From CAYVTZ01 sp964454685 (GTDB lineage Bacteria > Bacillota > Clostridia > Christensenellales > Christensenellaceae), in assembly GCA_964454685.1 (NCBI GenBank), contig CAYVTZ010000005.1, forward strand, positions 1-64,000: 64,000 nucleotides of DNA, written 5' to 3'. Under the pieces are notes generated by a model that was given only the letters and a program-made list of their open reading frames with translations, did no database searches and was not told the DNA's origin. Shown in pieces: positions 8,888 to 17,509 of the stretch (its first letter is position 1; every line of letters begins with the position of its first letter). The position numbers were made by a program, and so were the translations under genes.

Positions 8888-8916
8888 AGTATACCACAGT
8901 CAGGAAGGGCGCACAA
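8888..8916 (-). promoter_or_regulatory. Promoter directly in front of nth (possible leaderless start)
   Basis: Minus strand TTGTGC (8916-8911), 17-base spacer, TATACT (8893-8888), with an upstream TGTGG resembling an extended -10. Transcription would begin at about 8881, one base before the nth ATG. Confidence 0.65.
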
Positions 8917-8959
8917 TGGGGAAACGCAGAACAAAGCCCCGCTTCGCTCCTCTGCACTT

Positions 8960-9646
8960 TTATTTCGATTGTATGCCAAAGCAGTGCGGACAAACCGTGC
9001 GGCACAAAAAGCACTTGATCCGCAATCGCTTCTGCTCAATTTTGAAATATCGAGAGCACCCCTTTTTCCCGAATGCGGCGATGTCGTCCAGCGCCCCGGA
9101 GGGGCAGGCTTTCACGCATCGATTGCATCCATCGCACATGTCGGCATATGCACTCCGTTCATCCGCCGTCAGCTCCGCATCCGTTAAAACAGCGCTCAGC
9201 CAAAGCAGGTTACCATACTGCGGGTGGGTCAGCAAATAGTTTTTGCCAATTATGCCCAGCCCTGCGATTTGTGCGGCATGCTTCAATGAAATATGACCGA
9301 ATTGCTCTTTTCTTCCGTCGCCGTCCACCCATTTTCCACCCGCAGCGCTGATGGCTTTTGCTCGAAAACCGTCCGCTTTAATTCGCTTCGCTACCACTTT
9401 TGCCATGTCGCTCATCGCGGTCAGCATTTCATTGCGGCTTTGTGTATATTGGTCAATGTCCTGCAAAACTTCCGCCGGTGCCGCCGCACCTAATACGATC
9501 ACAGAGCGGCACCCCTCCAGCACATCGGTCGGTCGAAATCCTTCCGGAGCCAACGCAAAGTCCGTCGCCAATGCAATGCCCACCACGCTTGCCCCCGCTT
9601 CCTGTCCATACGTTCTGATTCTCTCACTGTTTTGCTCTGCTGTCAT
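8960..9646 (-). CDS. QueG-like double 4Fe-4S protein (COG1600 family)
   Basis: 228 residues. The N-terminal two thirds resemble the epoxyqueuosine-reductase/reductive-dehalogenase-like cobalamin-binding fold (GASVVGIALATDF..., AAGLGIIGKNYLLTHPQYG). The C-terminus carries two ferredoxin motifs, CDGCNRCVKACP and CFLCRTVCPHC. It is clearly shorter than true QueG (about 300-380 residues, with C-terminal HEAT-like repeats), so I do not call it queuosine synthesis. It lies immediately upstream of nth on the same strand with 79 bases between. Confidence 0.75.
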   Translation of the reverse strand: MTAEQNSERIRTYGQEAGASVVGIALATDFALAPEGFRPTDVLEGCRSVIVLGAAAPAEVLQDIDQYTQSRNEMLTAMSDMAKVVAKRIKADGFRAKAISAAGGKWVDGDGRKEQFGHISLKHAAQIAGLGIIGKNYLLTHPQYGNLLWLSAVLTDAELTADERSAYADMCDGCNRCVKACPSGALDDIAAFGKKGCSRYFKIEQKRLRIKCFLCRTVCPHCFGIQSK

Positions 9647-9743
9647 TTCTTAATGCCCTTTCCTCACACAGAATCTCACGTTCCATCCGCAATCAATTAC
9701 CAATCCGCCTGCCCCCACCAAATAAAAAGAATGCCGAATCAAC

Positions 9744-9777
9744 CAGGGCTGCTCATACATCCGCATAAGCAGCCCTG
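9744..9777 (-). terminator. Hairpin after lysA
   Basis: Perfect 10-base stem CAGGGCTGCT/AGCAGCCCTG. On the minus strand it follows the lysA stop and precedes a delayed T-rich run (TTCTTTTTATT) after 13 bases, so termination is likely but not textbook. Confidence 0.55.
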
Positions 9778-9822
9778 TTGTGCCATCCGTAATCATGTGC
9801 ACGTGCACATTTCCGCACTCCT

Positions 9823-11079
9823 CTAAAACATCCCCGTAAAGTCAAACGTCGCAAAATAATCCTGCGGTGTCTCCGCACGGCGAATCAGCTCCACGCTCCC
9901 GTCCTCGCGCAGCAAAAGTTCCGCGCTGCGCAGCTTGCCATTGTAATTGTACCCCATCGCAAACCCGTGCGCACCTGTATCATGGATCACCAGCAAGTCG
10001 CCCATGTCAATTTTCGGCAGCATCCGGTCTATGGCAAATTTATCGTTGTTCTCGCACAGCCCGCCCGTCACGTCATATTTGTGGTCGGCAGGCGCGTCCT
10101 CTTTGCCCATCACCGTAATGTGGTGATATGCGCCGTACATCGCGGGTCGCATCAAATTCGCCGCACAGGCGTCCACGCCGATATATTCCTTGTAAATGTG
10201 TTTTTCATGCGTCGCCTGCGTCACCAAACATCCGTAAGGCGCCAGCATATAGCGCCCCAGCTCGGTGAAAATGGCCACATCGCCCATGCCCGCCGGCACC
10301 AGAATTTCTTCAAACGCCTCTTTCACCCGCGTGCCGATCCGCGCAATGTCCACTGGCTCTTGGTCGGGACGATAGGGAATGCCCACACCGCCGGACAGGT
10401 TGACAAAGGCAATGGTAACGCCCGTTTCCTGCGCCAGCTTGACCACCGTCTCAAACAAAATCTTTGCCAAAACGGGATAGTATTCATTTTCGTTGGTGTT
10501 GCTCGCCAAAAATGCGTGAATGCCGAAGCGCTTCGCGCCCTTCTGCGCCAAAATGCGATATGCGTCGCGCATCTGCTCATAAGTCATGCCGTATTTTGCT
10601 TCACCGGGCGTATCCATCACCGCGTTCTCAATGGCAAACTGTCCGCCGGGATTGTATCGGCAGGAAATCAATTCGGGAATGCCCCCTGCAATCTTTTCGT
10701 AATATTCGATGTGCGTAAAATCATCCAGATTGATGATCGCGCCCAGCTCCGTCGCCTTTTCAAAGTCCGGCACCGGGGTCACGTTGGAAGAGAACATAAT
10801 GTCCGTGCCCGCAAACCCGCACTTCTCGCTCATCACCAGTTCCGTGTAGGACGAGCAGTCCACGCCGCATCCTTCTTCCTTCAAAATCTTCAAAATTGCC
10901 GGGGTAGGCGTCGCCTTCACCGCAAAATATTCTTTAAATCCCGCATTCCACGCAAACGCCTGATTCAGCTTGCGCGCATTCTCGCGGATTCCCTTCTCAT
11001 CATATAAATGAAAGGGGGTGGGGTAGGTTTGGATGATGTCCTCCAACTGTTGCTTGCTCACAAACGGCTTCTTGATCAT
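9823..11079 (-). CDS. lysA: Diaminopimelate decarboxylase
   Basis: 418 residues. A fold III PLP enzyme making lysine from meso-diaminopimelate. The PLP lysine is in YFAVKATPTP; SGGVGIPYR and the C-terminal GGLCENNDKFA (catalytic Cys-Glu) match the family. It is a divergent member, nearer the group that uses 'CENND' than 'CESGD'; related decarboxylases (carboxynorspermidine) are less likely from the motif set. ATG 11079 has AGGGAGA upstream. The gene stands alone with its own promoter. Confidence 0.82.
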   Translation of the reverse strand: MIKKPFVSKQQLEDIIQTYPTPFHLYDEKGIRENARKLNQAFAWNAGFKEYFAVKATPTPAILKILKEEGCGVDCSSYTELVMSEKCGFAGTDIMFSSNVTPVPDFEKATELGAIINLDDFTHIEYYEKIAGGIPELISCRYNPGGQFAIENAVMDTPGEAKYGMTYEQMRDAYRILAQKGAKRFGIHAFLASNTNENEYYPVLAKILFETVVKLAQETGVTIAFVNLSGGVGIPYRPDQEPVDIARIGTRVKEAFEEILVPAGMGDVAIFTELGRYMLAPYGCLVTQATHEKHIYKEYIGVDACAANLMRPAMYGAYHHITVMGKEDAPADHKYDVTGGLCENNDKFAIDRMLPKIDMGDLLVIHDTGAHGFAMGYNYNGKLRSAELLLREDGSVELIRRAETPQDYFATFDFTGMF

Positions 11080-11117
11080 ATATGGTTTCTCCCTGCTGAA
11101 ATAGTAAATTCTACAAT

Positions 11118-11146
11118 AGTATAGCGTAATCCGCCGTGCCGCACAA
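11118..11146 (-). promoter_or_regulatory. Promoter of lysA
   Basis: Minus strand TTGTGC (11146-11141), 17 bases, TATACT (11123-11118), about 40 bases before the lysA ATG. The two hexamers are identical to those in front of nth. Confidence 0.75.
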
Positions 11147-11258
11147 GTATGCAACCCCGCAATCCCCCTGCCGGACATTAAAATTGGAAATATTTTTTGA
11201 ACTTTTCACCCGCTTGTGTCGTTTTTCACGCATAATAGTAGCACAACACGCCTAAAAT

Positions 11259-11287
11259 TTGACTTTTTCGTTTTTTTGGGATAGTAT
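11259..11287 (+). promoter_or_regulatory. Promoter of the G5/3D protein gene
   Basis: TTGACT (11259-11264), 17-base spacer rich in T, TAGTAT (11282-11287). The ATG of the gene follows 64 bases later. Confidence 0.75.
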
Positions 11288-11351
11288 TAGCTTGAATTAT
11301 TTTGTAAAAATAGCGCACCGCGCTTTGTATGAGAATTTCGGAGGTACTGCA

Positions 11352-12773
11352 ATGACCCGAAATCGTCGAGGACATGACGATCGAATCCATCCGGACGCCA
11401 AATATCATGGCGTTCTGTTTACGCCGCACCAACGCCCGCGCATGCAGGAGGACGATTTTGACCCGCGCAAACTGCGCAAACAGCAAAAACGCAAGGCAGC
11501 GCCGCGCAGCAGCACGCCTTATGTGTTTGGTTCTTCACGTCGTTCCGATCGCGCACAGCAGGAAGCGCCGCGTCAGGCGCAGTCGCCGCGATCTGTGCAA
11601 CCGCAGCAGTCCGCTCCGCGCCCGGTGCACGCTACCACGCGTCAGCAGCCGGTTTATCCGCAGCAGCAGTCTTATCAGCGTCAGGATCAGCCCGCGCCGC
11701 GCAAGCCCATTCGCTTGCCTTTGCGCTTCATGCGTAATATTGCGCTGATATGTGCGGCTGTCATCGCTATTTCGGCAATCACCATCCCCACTGCGCTTGC
11801 AAAGCCCACCAGCGATGTCACCATCAATGACAATGGTCGCGTGCTGGAGGCGTCCACCGCCGCGCTCACCGTCGGTGAGTTCTTGGCGGAAAACAAAATC
11901 GAGCTCAGTCCGGACGATATTTTAGAGTCCGAGCCCGGCGATCCCATCATAGAAGGTATGGAGATCATCATTCGCCGCGCTATGCCCATCGTGGTGCATT
12001 CCGCAGGGCAAACCATCGAAACCAACATGATCGCAGGTACAGTCGCGCAGGTGCTTGAACGCACAGGCGTCACCCCCGCACCCGAAGATGAAGTGTACCC
12101 CGCGCCGGATACCTATGTCCGCCCCGGTATGGTCATCGAGCATCTGATCGTGACCACTGCGGATAAAGTGGACGTGCGCACCATCCCCTATTCCAAATCG
12201 GAAAAAGAGGACTCCAAGCTGGCAAAAGGTTCCAAAGAGATCGTCCAGTATGGCGAGGACGGGGAGCTTACCATCACCACCAAACAGGTCTATAAAAACG
12301 GTGTGCTCACTTCCGAGGAAGTCATCTCCGAGGAAGTCACCAAAAAGCCCATCACCGAAATCACGGCAGTGGGTACTTATGTTGCGCCGCCACCCAAAAA
12401 GAGCACCTCCACCTCCAGCATTCACGGCAGTTCTACCAAGCCAAACAAAAACCCGGGTAGTAACGAAACCATAGAAGGCTACAATGTCAAATACTCCATG
12501 CAAATGCAGGTCACGGCGTATTGCTCCAACTGCGACAGCGGCAGCGGCAAAACCGCCTCCGGCACCTATGCAAGCTGGGGTACCATCGCCGCAAATCTCA
12601 GCGTACTGCCCTTTGGCACCAAGGTGTTTGTTCCGGGCTATGGGCTGGGTCGCGTAGAGGACACCGGCGGCTTTGGCGGCAACGTCATAGACGTTTACAT
12701 GGGCAGTCAGGGCGACGAAAGCGTGTGCAATGGCTGGGGACGCAAAAATCTCACGGTCTACGTGGTCGAGTAG
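11352..12773 (+). CDS. G5 and 3D domain cell-wall protein (YabE/Rpf2-like)
   Basis: 473 residues. A Gln/Arg/Pro-rich cytoplasmic segment (1-125) precedes one membrane span (about 127-150), a DUF348-like module (TINDNGRVLEASTAALTVGEFLAENKIEL), a second DUF348-like part, a G5 domain (about 260-335), a Ser/Lys/Asn linker and a C-terminal 3D domain (about 385-473). The 3D aspartates are visible in RVEDTGG and VIDVYMG. Such proteins are peptidoglycan lytic enzymes (stationary-phase or resuscitation muralytic proteins). ATG 11352 follows GGAGG. An earlier in-frame ATG (11259) lies in the promoter and is rejected. The unusually long, Gln-rich cytoplasmic segment is not typical of YabE. Confidence 0.85.
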   Translation: MTRNRRGHDDRIHPDAKYHGVLFTPHQRPRMQEDDFDPRKLRKQQKRKAAPRSSTPYVFGSSRRSDRAQQEAPRQAQSPRSVQPQQSAPRPVHATTRQQPVYPQQQSYQRQDQPAPRKPIRLPLRFMRNIALICAAVIAISAITIPTALAKPTSDVTINDNGRVLEASTAALTVGEFLAENKIELSPDDILESEPGDPIIEGMEIIIRRAMPIVVHSAGQTIETNMIAGTVAQVLERTGVTPAPEDEVYPAPDTYVRPGMVIEHLIVTTADKVDVRTIPYSKSEKEDSKLAKGSKEIVQYGEDGELTITTKQVYKNGVLTSEEVISEEVTKKPITEITAVGTYVAPPPKKSTSTSSIHGSSTKPNKNPGSNETIEGYNVKYSMQMQVTAYCSNCDSGSGKTASGTYASWGTIAANLSVLPFGTKVFVPGYGLGRVEDTGGFGGNVIDVYMGSQGDESVCNGWGRKNLTVYVVE

Positions 12774-12793
12774 CTTTTTCTTCCATCCATCAC

Positions 12794-12834
12794 AAAAGGT
12801 CTATCGCAGTGCAAAACCGCAATAGACCTTTTTT
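12794..12834 (+). terminator. Bidirectional terminator between convergent genes
   Basis: AAAAGGTCTAT (12794-12804) pairs with ATAGACCTTTT (12822-12832), then TT. Complementary A-run before the stem means it can also serve the leftward GNAT gene ending at 12869. Confidence 0.85.
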
Positions 12835-12868
12835 GCATTCCCCGGCACAGCGCCGCGCTCAGTCTGCA

Positions 12869-13408
12869 TCACACAAAGGATGCGCCCTGCAAAACGTCTG
12901 CGTACACCTTAGTATACAGCTCACCTCGCACCCACGCAAAGGACTGTTCGTCCAACGCGTCGGGGTAGCTCATCAGATACAGCGAAAGCGGCGGCACTTC
13001 CTCCTGCAAAGGCGGCTGCCTGTACACAAATTCATTGAGCACAAAACCATTGCGTTCATAAAATCCGATTCTGCGCCGCGCAATCTCAGTTTTGGGCAGC
13101 TCCACCTCCAAAATCACCGGCTTGGGGCACACGCCCAAAAGCTCCTGCAACATTTTGCCACCCATCCCGCCGCCGCGCAAAGCAGGCGTCACAGCAAAAT
13201 GCTCGATAAAGGTCAACTTTTCCAGCTCCCAAACCGCCAAAAAAGCGGCAATTTCTTGCTCCTCGTCCCGCACCGCATAAACGTGATAATACGGGTTATC
13301 CCATAACTGCTCCTGCCCCTCCTGCGTGCGCAACTCCTTTGTGGGAAAGCTGTCGCACATGATTGCAAAAACCTTTTTTGCACTCGTTTTGTCTAATCGT
13401 TCCAGCAT
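12869..13408 (-). CDS. GNAT family N-acetyltransferase
   Basis: 179 residues. The acetyl-CoA binding motif is seen in IEHFAVTPALRGGGMGGKML (R-x-x-G-x-G/A form), followed by a typical beta-5/alpha-4 stretch (IGFYERNGFVLN). The substrate cannot be predicted. ATG 13408 has AAAGGAG eight bases upstream; the two in-frame Met codons just before it sit too close to that site. It is transcribed convergently with the G5/3D gene. Confidence 0.85.
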   Translation of the reverse strand: MLERLDKTSAKKVFAIMCDSFPTKELRTQEGQEQLWDNPYYHVYAVRDEEQEIAAFLAVWELEKLTFIEHFAVTPALRGGGMGGKMLQELLGVCPKPVILEVELPKTEIARRRIGFYERNGFVLNEFVYRQPPLQEEVPPLSLYLMSYPDALDEQSFAWVRGELYTKVYADVLQGASFV

Positions 13409-13436
13409 TTTCATTGCTCCTTTCCGCAAGTCCTGC

Positions 13437-13465
13437 TTGCCTAATGCGGCAAAAATCCATATAAT
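13437..13465 (+). promoter_or_regulatory. Promoter with overlapping palindrome, PfkB kinase gene
   Basis: TTGCCT (13437-13442), 17 bases, TATAAT (13460-13465). The inverted repeat TTGCC-N6-GGCAA (13437-13452) covers the -35, suggesting an operator. Confidence 0.75.
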
Positions 13466-13558
13466 AGTTAGTATCTTATCTTAACACGTATTTTTTTGCA
13501 ACCGTTCTATCTGAAAAAAGATCCATCGGTCAAGCAAAATCATTGGGAGGAAACTAAC

Positions 13559-14728
13559 ATGCCTGAAATCGTATGCGCCGGTCATATCTGTCTGGATATG
13601 ACGCCCAAATTCCCCATTCAAGATGTCTCCATCCGTGACGTATTTGTCGGCGGCAAGCAGACCGAGGTGCGCGGCATTGCCATGTCCACAGGCGGCAGCG
13701 TCGCCAACACCGGTATCGCGCTCAATGTGCTGGGCGTGGATACGCCGCTTATCGGCAAGATCGGTTCTGACGACATTGGCGCAATCATTGGTAATATCCT
13801 TACGCAGAGCGGCGCCAACAAAGATTGGCTGAAGGTTTCGGAAGGCGAGACCTCCTCATATTCCGTCGTGCTGGCGTTGCCCGGCTGCGATCGTATCTTT
13901 TTGCACGATCCCGCCGTCAACGATACCTTCGATGAAAACGACATTGATTTTGATATCATTGCTCAGTCTAACATATTCCATTTTGGCTACCCGCAGCTCA
14001 TGCGGCAAATGTACCTCAATGGCGGGGTCAAATTGCAAAGCATACTGCGCCGCGTCAAAGAATTGGGCGTTACCACGTCTCTGGACACGGCATATCCCAA
14101 TCCGGCAGCAGAAGTTGGTCAGCAGGACTGGCGGAAAATATTGGAAAATTTACTGCCCTATGTGGACATCTTTCTGCCCAGCATCGAGGAATTGCTGTTG
14201 ATGATCGACCGCCCCTTGCACGATGCGCTCAAGGCAAAAAGCGACGACATCTTAGAACATTTTGAGATCGATTGCCTGCCCCGCCTTGCGCAAACGCTCA
14301 CAGGCATGGGCGCAAAAATCGTGGTAATCAAGTGCGGCACACTCGGATATTATCTCAAAACCTCGGATGCGCAGGCATTGGCGCAAATGGGGAAAGGGGC
14401 GCCCGCTGATTACGGTGCATGGGCCGGTCAGGAGTTGTTCTCCGGTATCTACCGCGTGGACGATGTCAAGTCCGCAACCGGCGCAGGCGATACCAGCGTA
14501 GCAGGTTTTTTAACCTCGCTCACCCGTGGCAAAACACCGTTGGAATCCATTAATATCGCATGTGCAACAGGCGCGTTGTGCGTCACGGAATTTGGCGCAA
14601 CCGATGCCATGATTCCCTTTGAACAAATCGTCGCCAAAATCGAAAACGGCTGGGAAAAACGCCCCATCGCATACAGCGGCTCGCACTTCACACCGGACCC
14701 GCAAAACAGTATGCTGATCGGAAAGTAA
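13559..14728 (+). CDS. PfkB family carbohydrate kinase
   Basis: 389 residues. A ribokinase-type sugar or nucleoside kinase. The N-terminal glycine-rich sugar site (VGGKQ...AMSTGGSVANTGIALNVLG) and the C-terminal ATP/anion-hole motif (SATGAGDTSVAGFL, catalytic Asp) are present. It is longer than typical ribokinases (about 300-330), with an insertion near residues 220-310. The substrate is unknown. ATG 13559 follows GGGAGG. The metallohydrolase gene 14816-15517 follows within 87 bases and may be in the same transcript. Confidence 0.88.
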   Translation: MPEIVCAGHICLDMTPKFPIQDVSIRDVFVGGKQTEVRGIAMSTGGSVANTGIALNVLGVDTPLIGKIGSDDIGAIIGNILTQSGANKDWLKVSEGETSSYSVVLALPGCDRIFLHDPAVNDTFDENDIDFDIIAQSNIFHFGYPQLMRQMYLNGGVKLQSILRRVKELGVTTSLDTAYPNPAAEVGQQDWRKILENLLPYVDIFLPSIEELLLMIDRPLHDALKAKSDDILEHFEIDCLPRLAQTLTGMGAKIVVIKCGTLGYYLKTSDAQALAQMGKGAPADYGAWAGQELFSGIYRVDDVKSATGAGDTSVAGFLTSLTRGKTPLESINIACATGALCVTEFGATDAMIPFEQIVAKIENGWEKRPIAYSGSHFTPDPQNSMLIGK

Positions 14729-14815
14729 AACTGCCCGTCCGGGTAATCTGATATCAACAGGAAGGAACCACACCATTTTGAACAGAAAGACGCAATGCGC
14801 GCAGAGGAACCGCGC

Positions 14816-15517
14816 ATGAACCAAGTAACACTCCTTGCCAATGCGGGCATCATGCTCCGAATGAATGGCAAAACAATCATGATCGACGCTCTGCACGACC
14901 GTGAAACTCCGCCCTTTTCCTCAACACCGCAGGAAGTATTGCGGCGCGTGATGCGCAAAGAACCACCCTTTGAGCGCATCGACATCTCCATCACCACGCA
15001 TCGGCATCCTGACCATTATTCTCAGGCGTTGACGCAGCAGATGTACGCCACCCATCAGGAGACACAGTTCGTGTTGCCCAAGGGTACGCTCGTGCCCGGC
15101 GCGCGCGTCTCCATCTTGCGCAGCGGGGAAGATCGGCTCTCCTTTGGCGGTGTCAATCTGTACGCATACCAGATGACGCATGAGGGCGCAGAATATGCCC
15201 ATGTCAAAAACTATGGATTTGTGATAGAATATGAAGGAAGTAAGGTCATTGTGCTGGGGGATGCCGGTTTCACCGAGATCTCAGATTTTTTGGCAGATCA
15301 AAATCCCGATGCGCTGTTTGTCAATTTCCCCTTTTTTACGTTGGTACGGGGCAGGCAGGCGCTCGCGCAGGTGCAGACAAAAAAGCTGTTTGCCTATCAC
15401 CTTCCCTTTGCACAACAGGATGTGACCAAATATCAAGACGCACTGCGTAAAACCATCGAACGTGAAAAGATAAACGCAACGGTGCTGTGCGATATCCTGC
15501 AAACCGAGAATTTTTAG
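14816..15517 (+). CDS. Metallo-beta-lactamase-fold hydrolase (UlaG-like)
   Basis: 233 residues. The metal motif THRHPDHYS replaces the usual HxHxDH; later metal ligands would be the His in YQMTHEG and the Asp in VLGDAGF. The overall pattern (LLANAGIMLRMNGKTIMIDA at the start) matches the UlaG/'MBL-fold metal-dependent hydrolase' group, often acting on phosphorylated sugars or nucleotides. I chose ATG 14816 with GAGG eight bases upstream; the in-frame ATG at 14795 has a weaker site. The neighbouring PfkB kinase hints at a joint sugar-phosphate pathway (inference). Confidence 0.75.
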   Translation: MNQVTLLANAGIMLRMNGKTIMIDALHDRETPPFSSTPQEVLRRVMRKEPPFERIDISITTHRHPDHYSQALTQQMYATHQETQFVLPKGTLVPGARVSILRSGEDRLSFGGVNLYAYQMTHEGAEYAHVKNYGFVIEYEGSKVIVLGDAGFTEISDFLADQNPDALFVNFPFFTLVRGRQALAQVQTKKLFAYHLPFAQQDVTKYQDALRKTIEREKINATVLCDILQTENF

Positions 15518-15532
15518 AGTAGAGGATCAATT

Positions 15533-16552
15533 ATGAGCGAACAAAACGAACCGATCAAGAACGAATCCGGCAATCCTGAGGGTGCCAAGCGCAGACGGCG
15601 CAGACGCAAACCCAAAAACCCACAGGGTGCAGCCCAGCCGCAAGCGTCGCAAGCGCAGCAGACACAGACCACCGGTCAACCCGATTCCGATCAGGAGAAT
15701 AGACAGCAGCGCAGACGGCGCGAACGTCCGCAAGAGCCGCGGGAACAGCGGGAATCACGTGGCGGACGCGATGGGCGTGACGGGCGCGACAGACGAGACA
15801 ATCGAGATGCGCGCGACAATCGCAGGTCACGCTCCATGCAGGATACACGCAGAAATACAAAGCCTGCCGAGCCGCCTAAAGACGAGCCGCCCTTTGTTCC
15901 CAAAAAGGAATTTACGGCAGCAGGCAGCTATATTGAATCGCGTTGCGGGCGTATCTGCTCCGAATGCGGGTTTTTCGAGCGCTGCGGCGGCTGCACCAAC
16001 ATCCCAAAACCGCCGTGGGCAAACCGTTGTCCCATCAAAAGCTGCTGCGAGGAAAAAGAACTCATGCACTGCGGTAAGTGCGAAGGGTTCCCCTGCCGTA
16101 AGCTGGTCTCCTTTGCAAAAGATAAAGACTACGGCGATGGCGGCATACGGCTGGATCAGTGCCGCGCGTGGAAGGAAGAAGACCGCGAACAGGATGAGCA
16201 AAATGCCGCGCTGGCAGCTTTGGAAGCATCGGCAACCGAAAACTCATCTTTGCCTGAAGCCGCAGATGCTTCACCGGCTTCCGAAAGCATCGCAGAAATG
16301 CCACCGGCATCCGCAGATACAGCGGAAGCACAGTCGATCCATGTGTCGGAGCAACCGCTGGACACAGCAGAGGTGCCCTCCGTAACGCCGGATGCCACCG
16401 ACGCGCAGGAAGTCGAGACAAACGCATTCGCAGCATCTCCGGACACGGCAAACATCATGGCAGCGGAGCAAACGGCAATGCCGGAATCAGAACTCGCGTC
16501 CACGACGGAGCAGGAAACGCCTGCGCCAAAAAAACCGCAAATTCACGTATAG
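15533..16552 (+). CDS. DUF3795-type cysteine-rich protein with long disordered tails
   Basis: 339 residues in three parts. Residues 1-120 are very basic with Arg-rich clusters and Gly-Arg-Asp repeats. Residues about 125-220 are the cysteine-rich core (CGRICSECGFFERCGGC..., CPIKSCC..., MHCGKCEGFPC) resembling DUF3795 domains. Residues 225-339 are acidic, Ala/Ser/Glu/Pro rich. The core could bind zinc or an iron-sulfur cluster; no function is known. The Arg/Gly/Asp tail looks like RNA-binding tails of DEAD-box helicases and RNase E (inference). It begins 15 bases after the metallohydrolase stop, so the genes are probably cotranscribed. Confidence 0.75.
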   Translation: MSEQNEPIKNESGNPEGAKRRRRRRKPKNPQGAAQPQASQAQQTQTTGQPDSDQENRQQRRRRERPQEPREQRESRGGRDGRDGRDRRDNRDARDNRRSRSMQDTRRNTKPAEPPKDEPPFVPKKEFTAAGSYIESRCGRICSECGFFERCGGCTNIPKPPWANRCPIKSCCEEKELMHCGKCEGFPCRKLVSFAKDKDYGDGGIRLDQCRAWKEEDREQDEQNAALAALEASATENSSLPEAADASPASESIAEMPPASADTAEAQSIHVSEQPLDTAEVPSVTPDATDAQEVETNAFAASPDTANIMAAEQTAMPESELASTTEQETPAPKKPQIHV

Positions 16553-16562
16553 AACAATTATC

Positions 16563-16583
16563 GGGGTGTCGCGTCGGCACCCC
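16563..16583 (+). terminator. Short GC-rich hairpin between the DUF3795 gene and the lipoprotein gene
   Basis: GGGGTG (16563-16568) pairs with CACCCC (16578-16583); only a weak T-rich tail follows, so it may attenuate rather than end transcription. Confidence 0.35.
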
Positions 16584-16612
16584 TTCCATTTATGCAGCAA
16601 AGGAGAGTCACA

Positions 16613-17440
16613 TTGAAACAAATTCGCGCTATCGTAATCCTATCATTACTTGGTATTTTGATGCTGTCAGGTTGTGCGGGAACAGATTCCTCTGCGCCGC
16701 TCATATCTGCTTCGGCGCCAAGCAGTGCATCTTCAAACGCCGCCACGCCCGACGCTTCCGCAGTTTCGGGTAACGCAAATCAAACGGCTTCCGATCCAGA
16801 AGCCATCGTTCGCAAAATGATGGAATTGGACTATACCTCCATGCATGTGGCGGAGTTCAACCGGTCCATTGAAGAGCTTTGCAACGCCTCCGGCACCAAT
16901 ATCTTCGAGGTAATCGCCGCTCTTTATGACCGATATCTCGTCGACGATGTTGGTAACGGACTTCAATACATGCTGTTTCCCGATGTCGGCTTAGAAACTT
17001 TTGTGGACACCACACTGGAATACTCCGCGCAGGAACTGTTTGGTGAGCCTGTCATTCAGGATCAAGTGTCCTATCAGACGATGCCGTCCATGACCGCGGC
17101 GGATCTGGCGAAAAAAAAACAATCCATGCCGCCCGATGAGTGGGCAGCCTTTTTCCAAGAACATATTGCAGAAATCAATGTATTCCCCGTTCTAAGCTAT
17201 TCCATCGAGTTCCTTCTCCCGCATCCGGAGTCGCTCACCGTTGCAGAGCGGGACAGCCGCCTCAACCATGTCCGTTCCGGCGTGCGGGATTATCTGCTTG
17301 CTCTAAGTCCGGAGGCAGTCCAAGCTGAAAGCCTCGAGTCCGATCTCTCCGCAGAGCTTGATCGTCTCAGTATCGCGCAAAGCGATGATGATATGACCAT
17401 CATCTGCACAGTGCAGGGGCTTGAGCGCAATGTCGATTAA
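16613..17440 (+). CDS. Putative lipoprotein, function unknown
   Basis: 275 residues from a TTG start at 16613, which has AAAGGAG seven bases upstream; the earlier ATG at 16592 lacks a ribosome site. The TTG start gives a clean lipoprotein signal (KQIRAIVILSLLGILMLSGC, lipobox LSGC). After a Ser/Ala-rich linker comes a mostly helical domain of about 230 residues that I do not recognise. It would be anchored outside the membrane after lipidation. Confidence 0.75.
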   Translation: MKQIRAIVILSLLGILMLSGCAGTDSSAPLISASAPSSASSNAATPDASAVSGNANQTASDPEAIVRKMMELDYTSMHVAEFNRSIEELCNASGTNIFEVIAALYDRYLVDDVGNGLQYMLFPDVGLETFVDTTLEYSAQELFGEPVIQDQVSYQTMPSMTAADLAKKKQSMPPDEWAAFFQEHIAEINVFPVLSYSIEFLLPHPESLTVAERDSRLNHVRSGVRDYLLALSPEAVQAESLESDLSAELDRLSIAQSDDDMTIICTVQGLERNVD

Positions 17441-17441
17441 C

Positions 17442-17470
17442 AAAAAAGGGATGTGCACCATCCCTTTTTT
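17442..17470 (+). terminator. Bidirectional terminator
   Basis: Perfect 12-base stem AAAAAAGGGATG (17442-17453)/CATCCCTTTTTT (17459-17470). It ends the lipoprotein gene and, read leftwards, the ktr operon. Confidence 0.92.
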
Positions 17471-17509
17471 CATCGAGTCAATCTTCTTAAAAGTGTCGCT
17501 GCATAAGCG

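Noticed and set aside
8960..9646. Full queuosine enzyme QueG
   Set aside because: The protein is about 100 or more residues too short and lacks the C-terminal repeats; only a QueG-like label is justified.
9967..11007. 346-codon rightward frame opposite lysA
   Set aside because: Antisense to a conserved decarboxylase; composition and lack of initiation signal mark it as a shadow.
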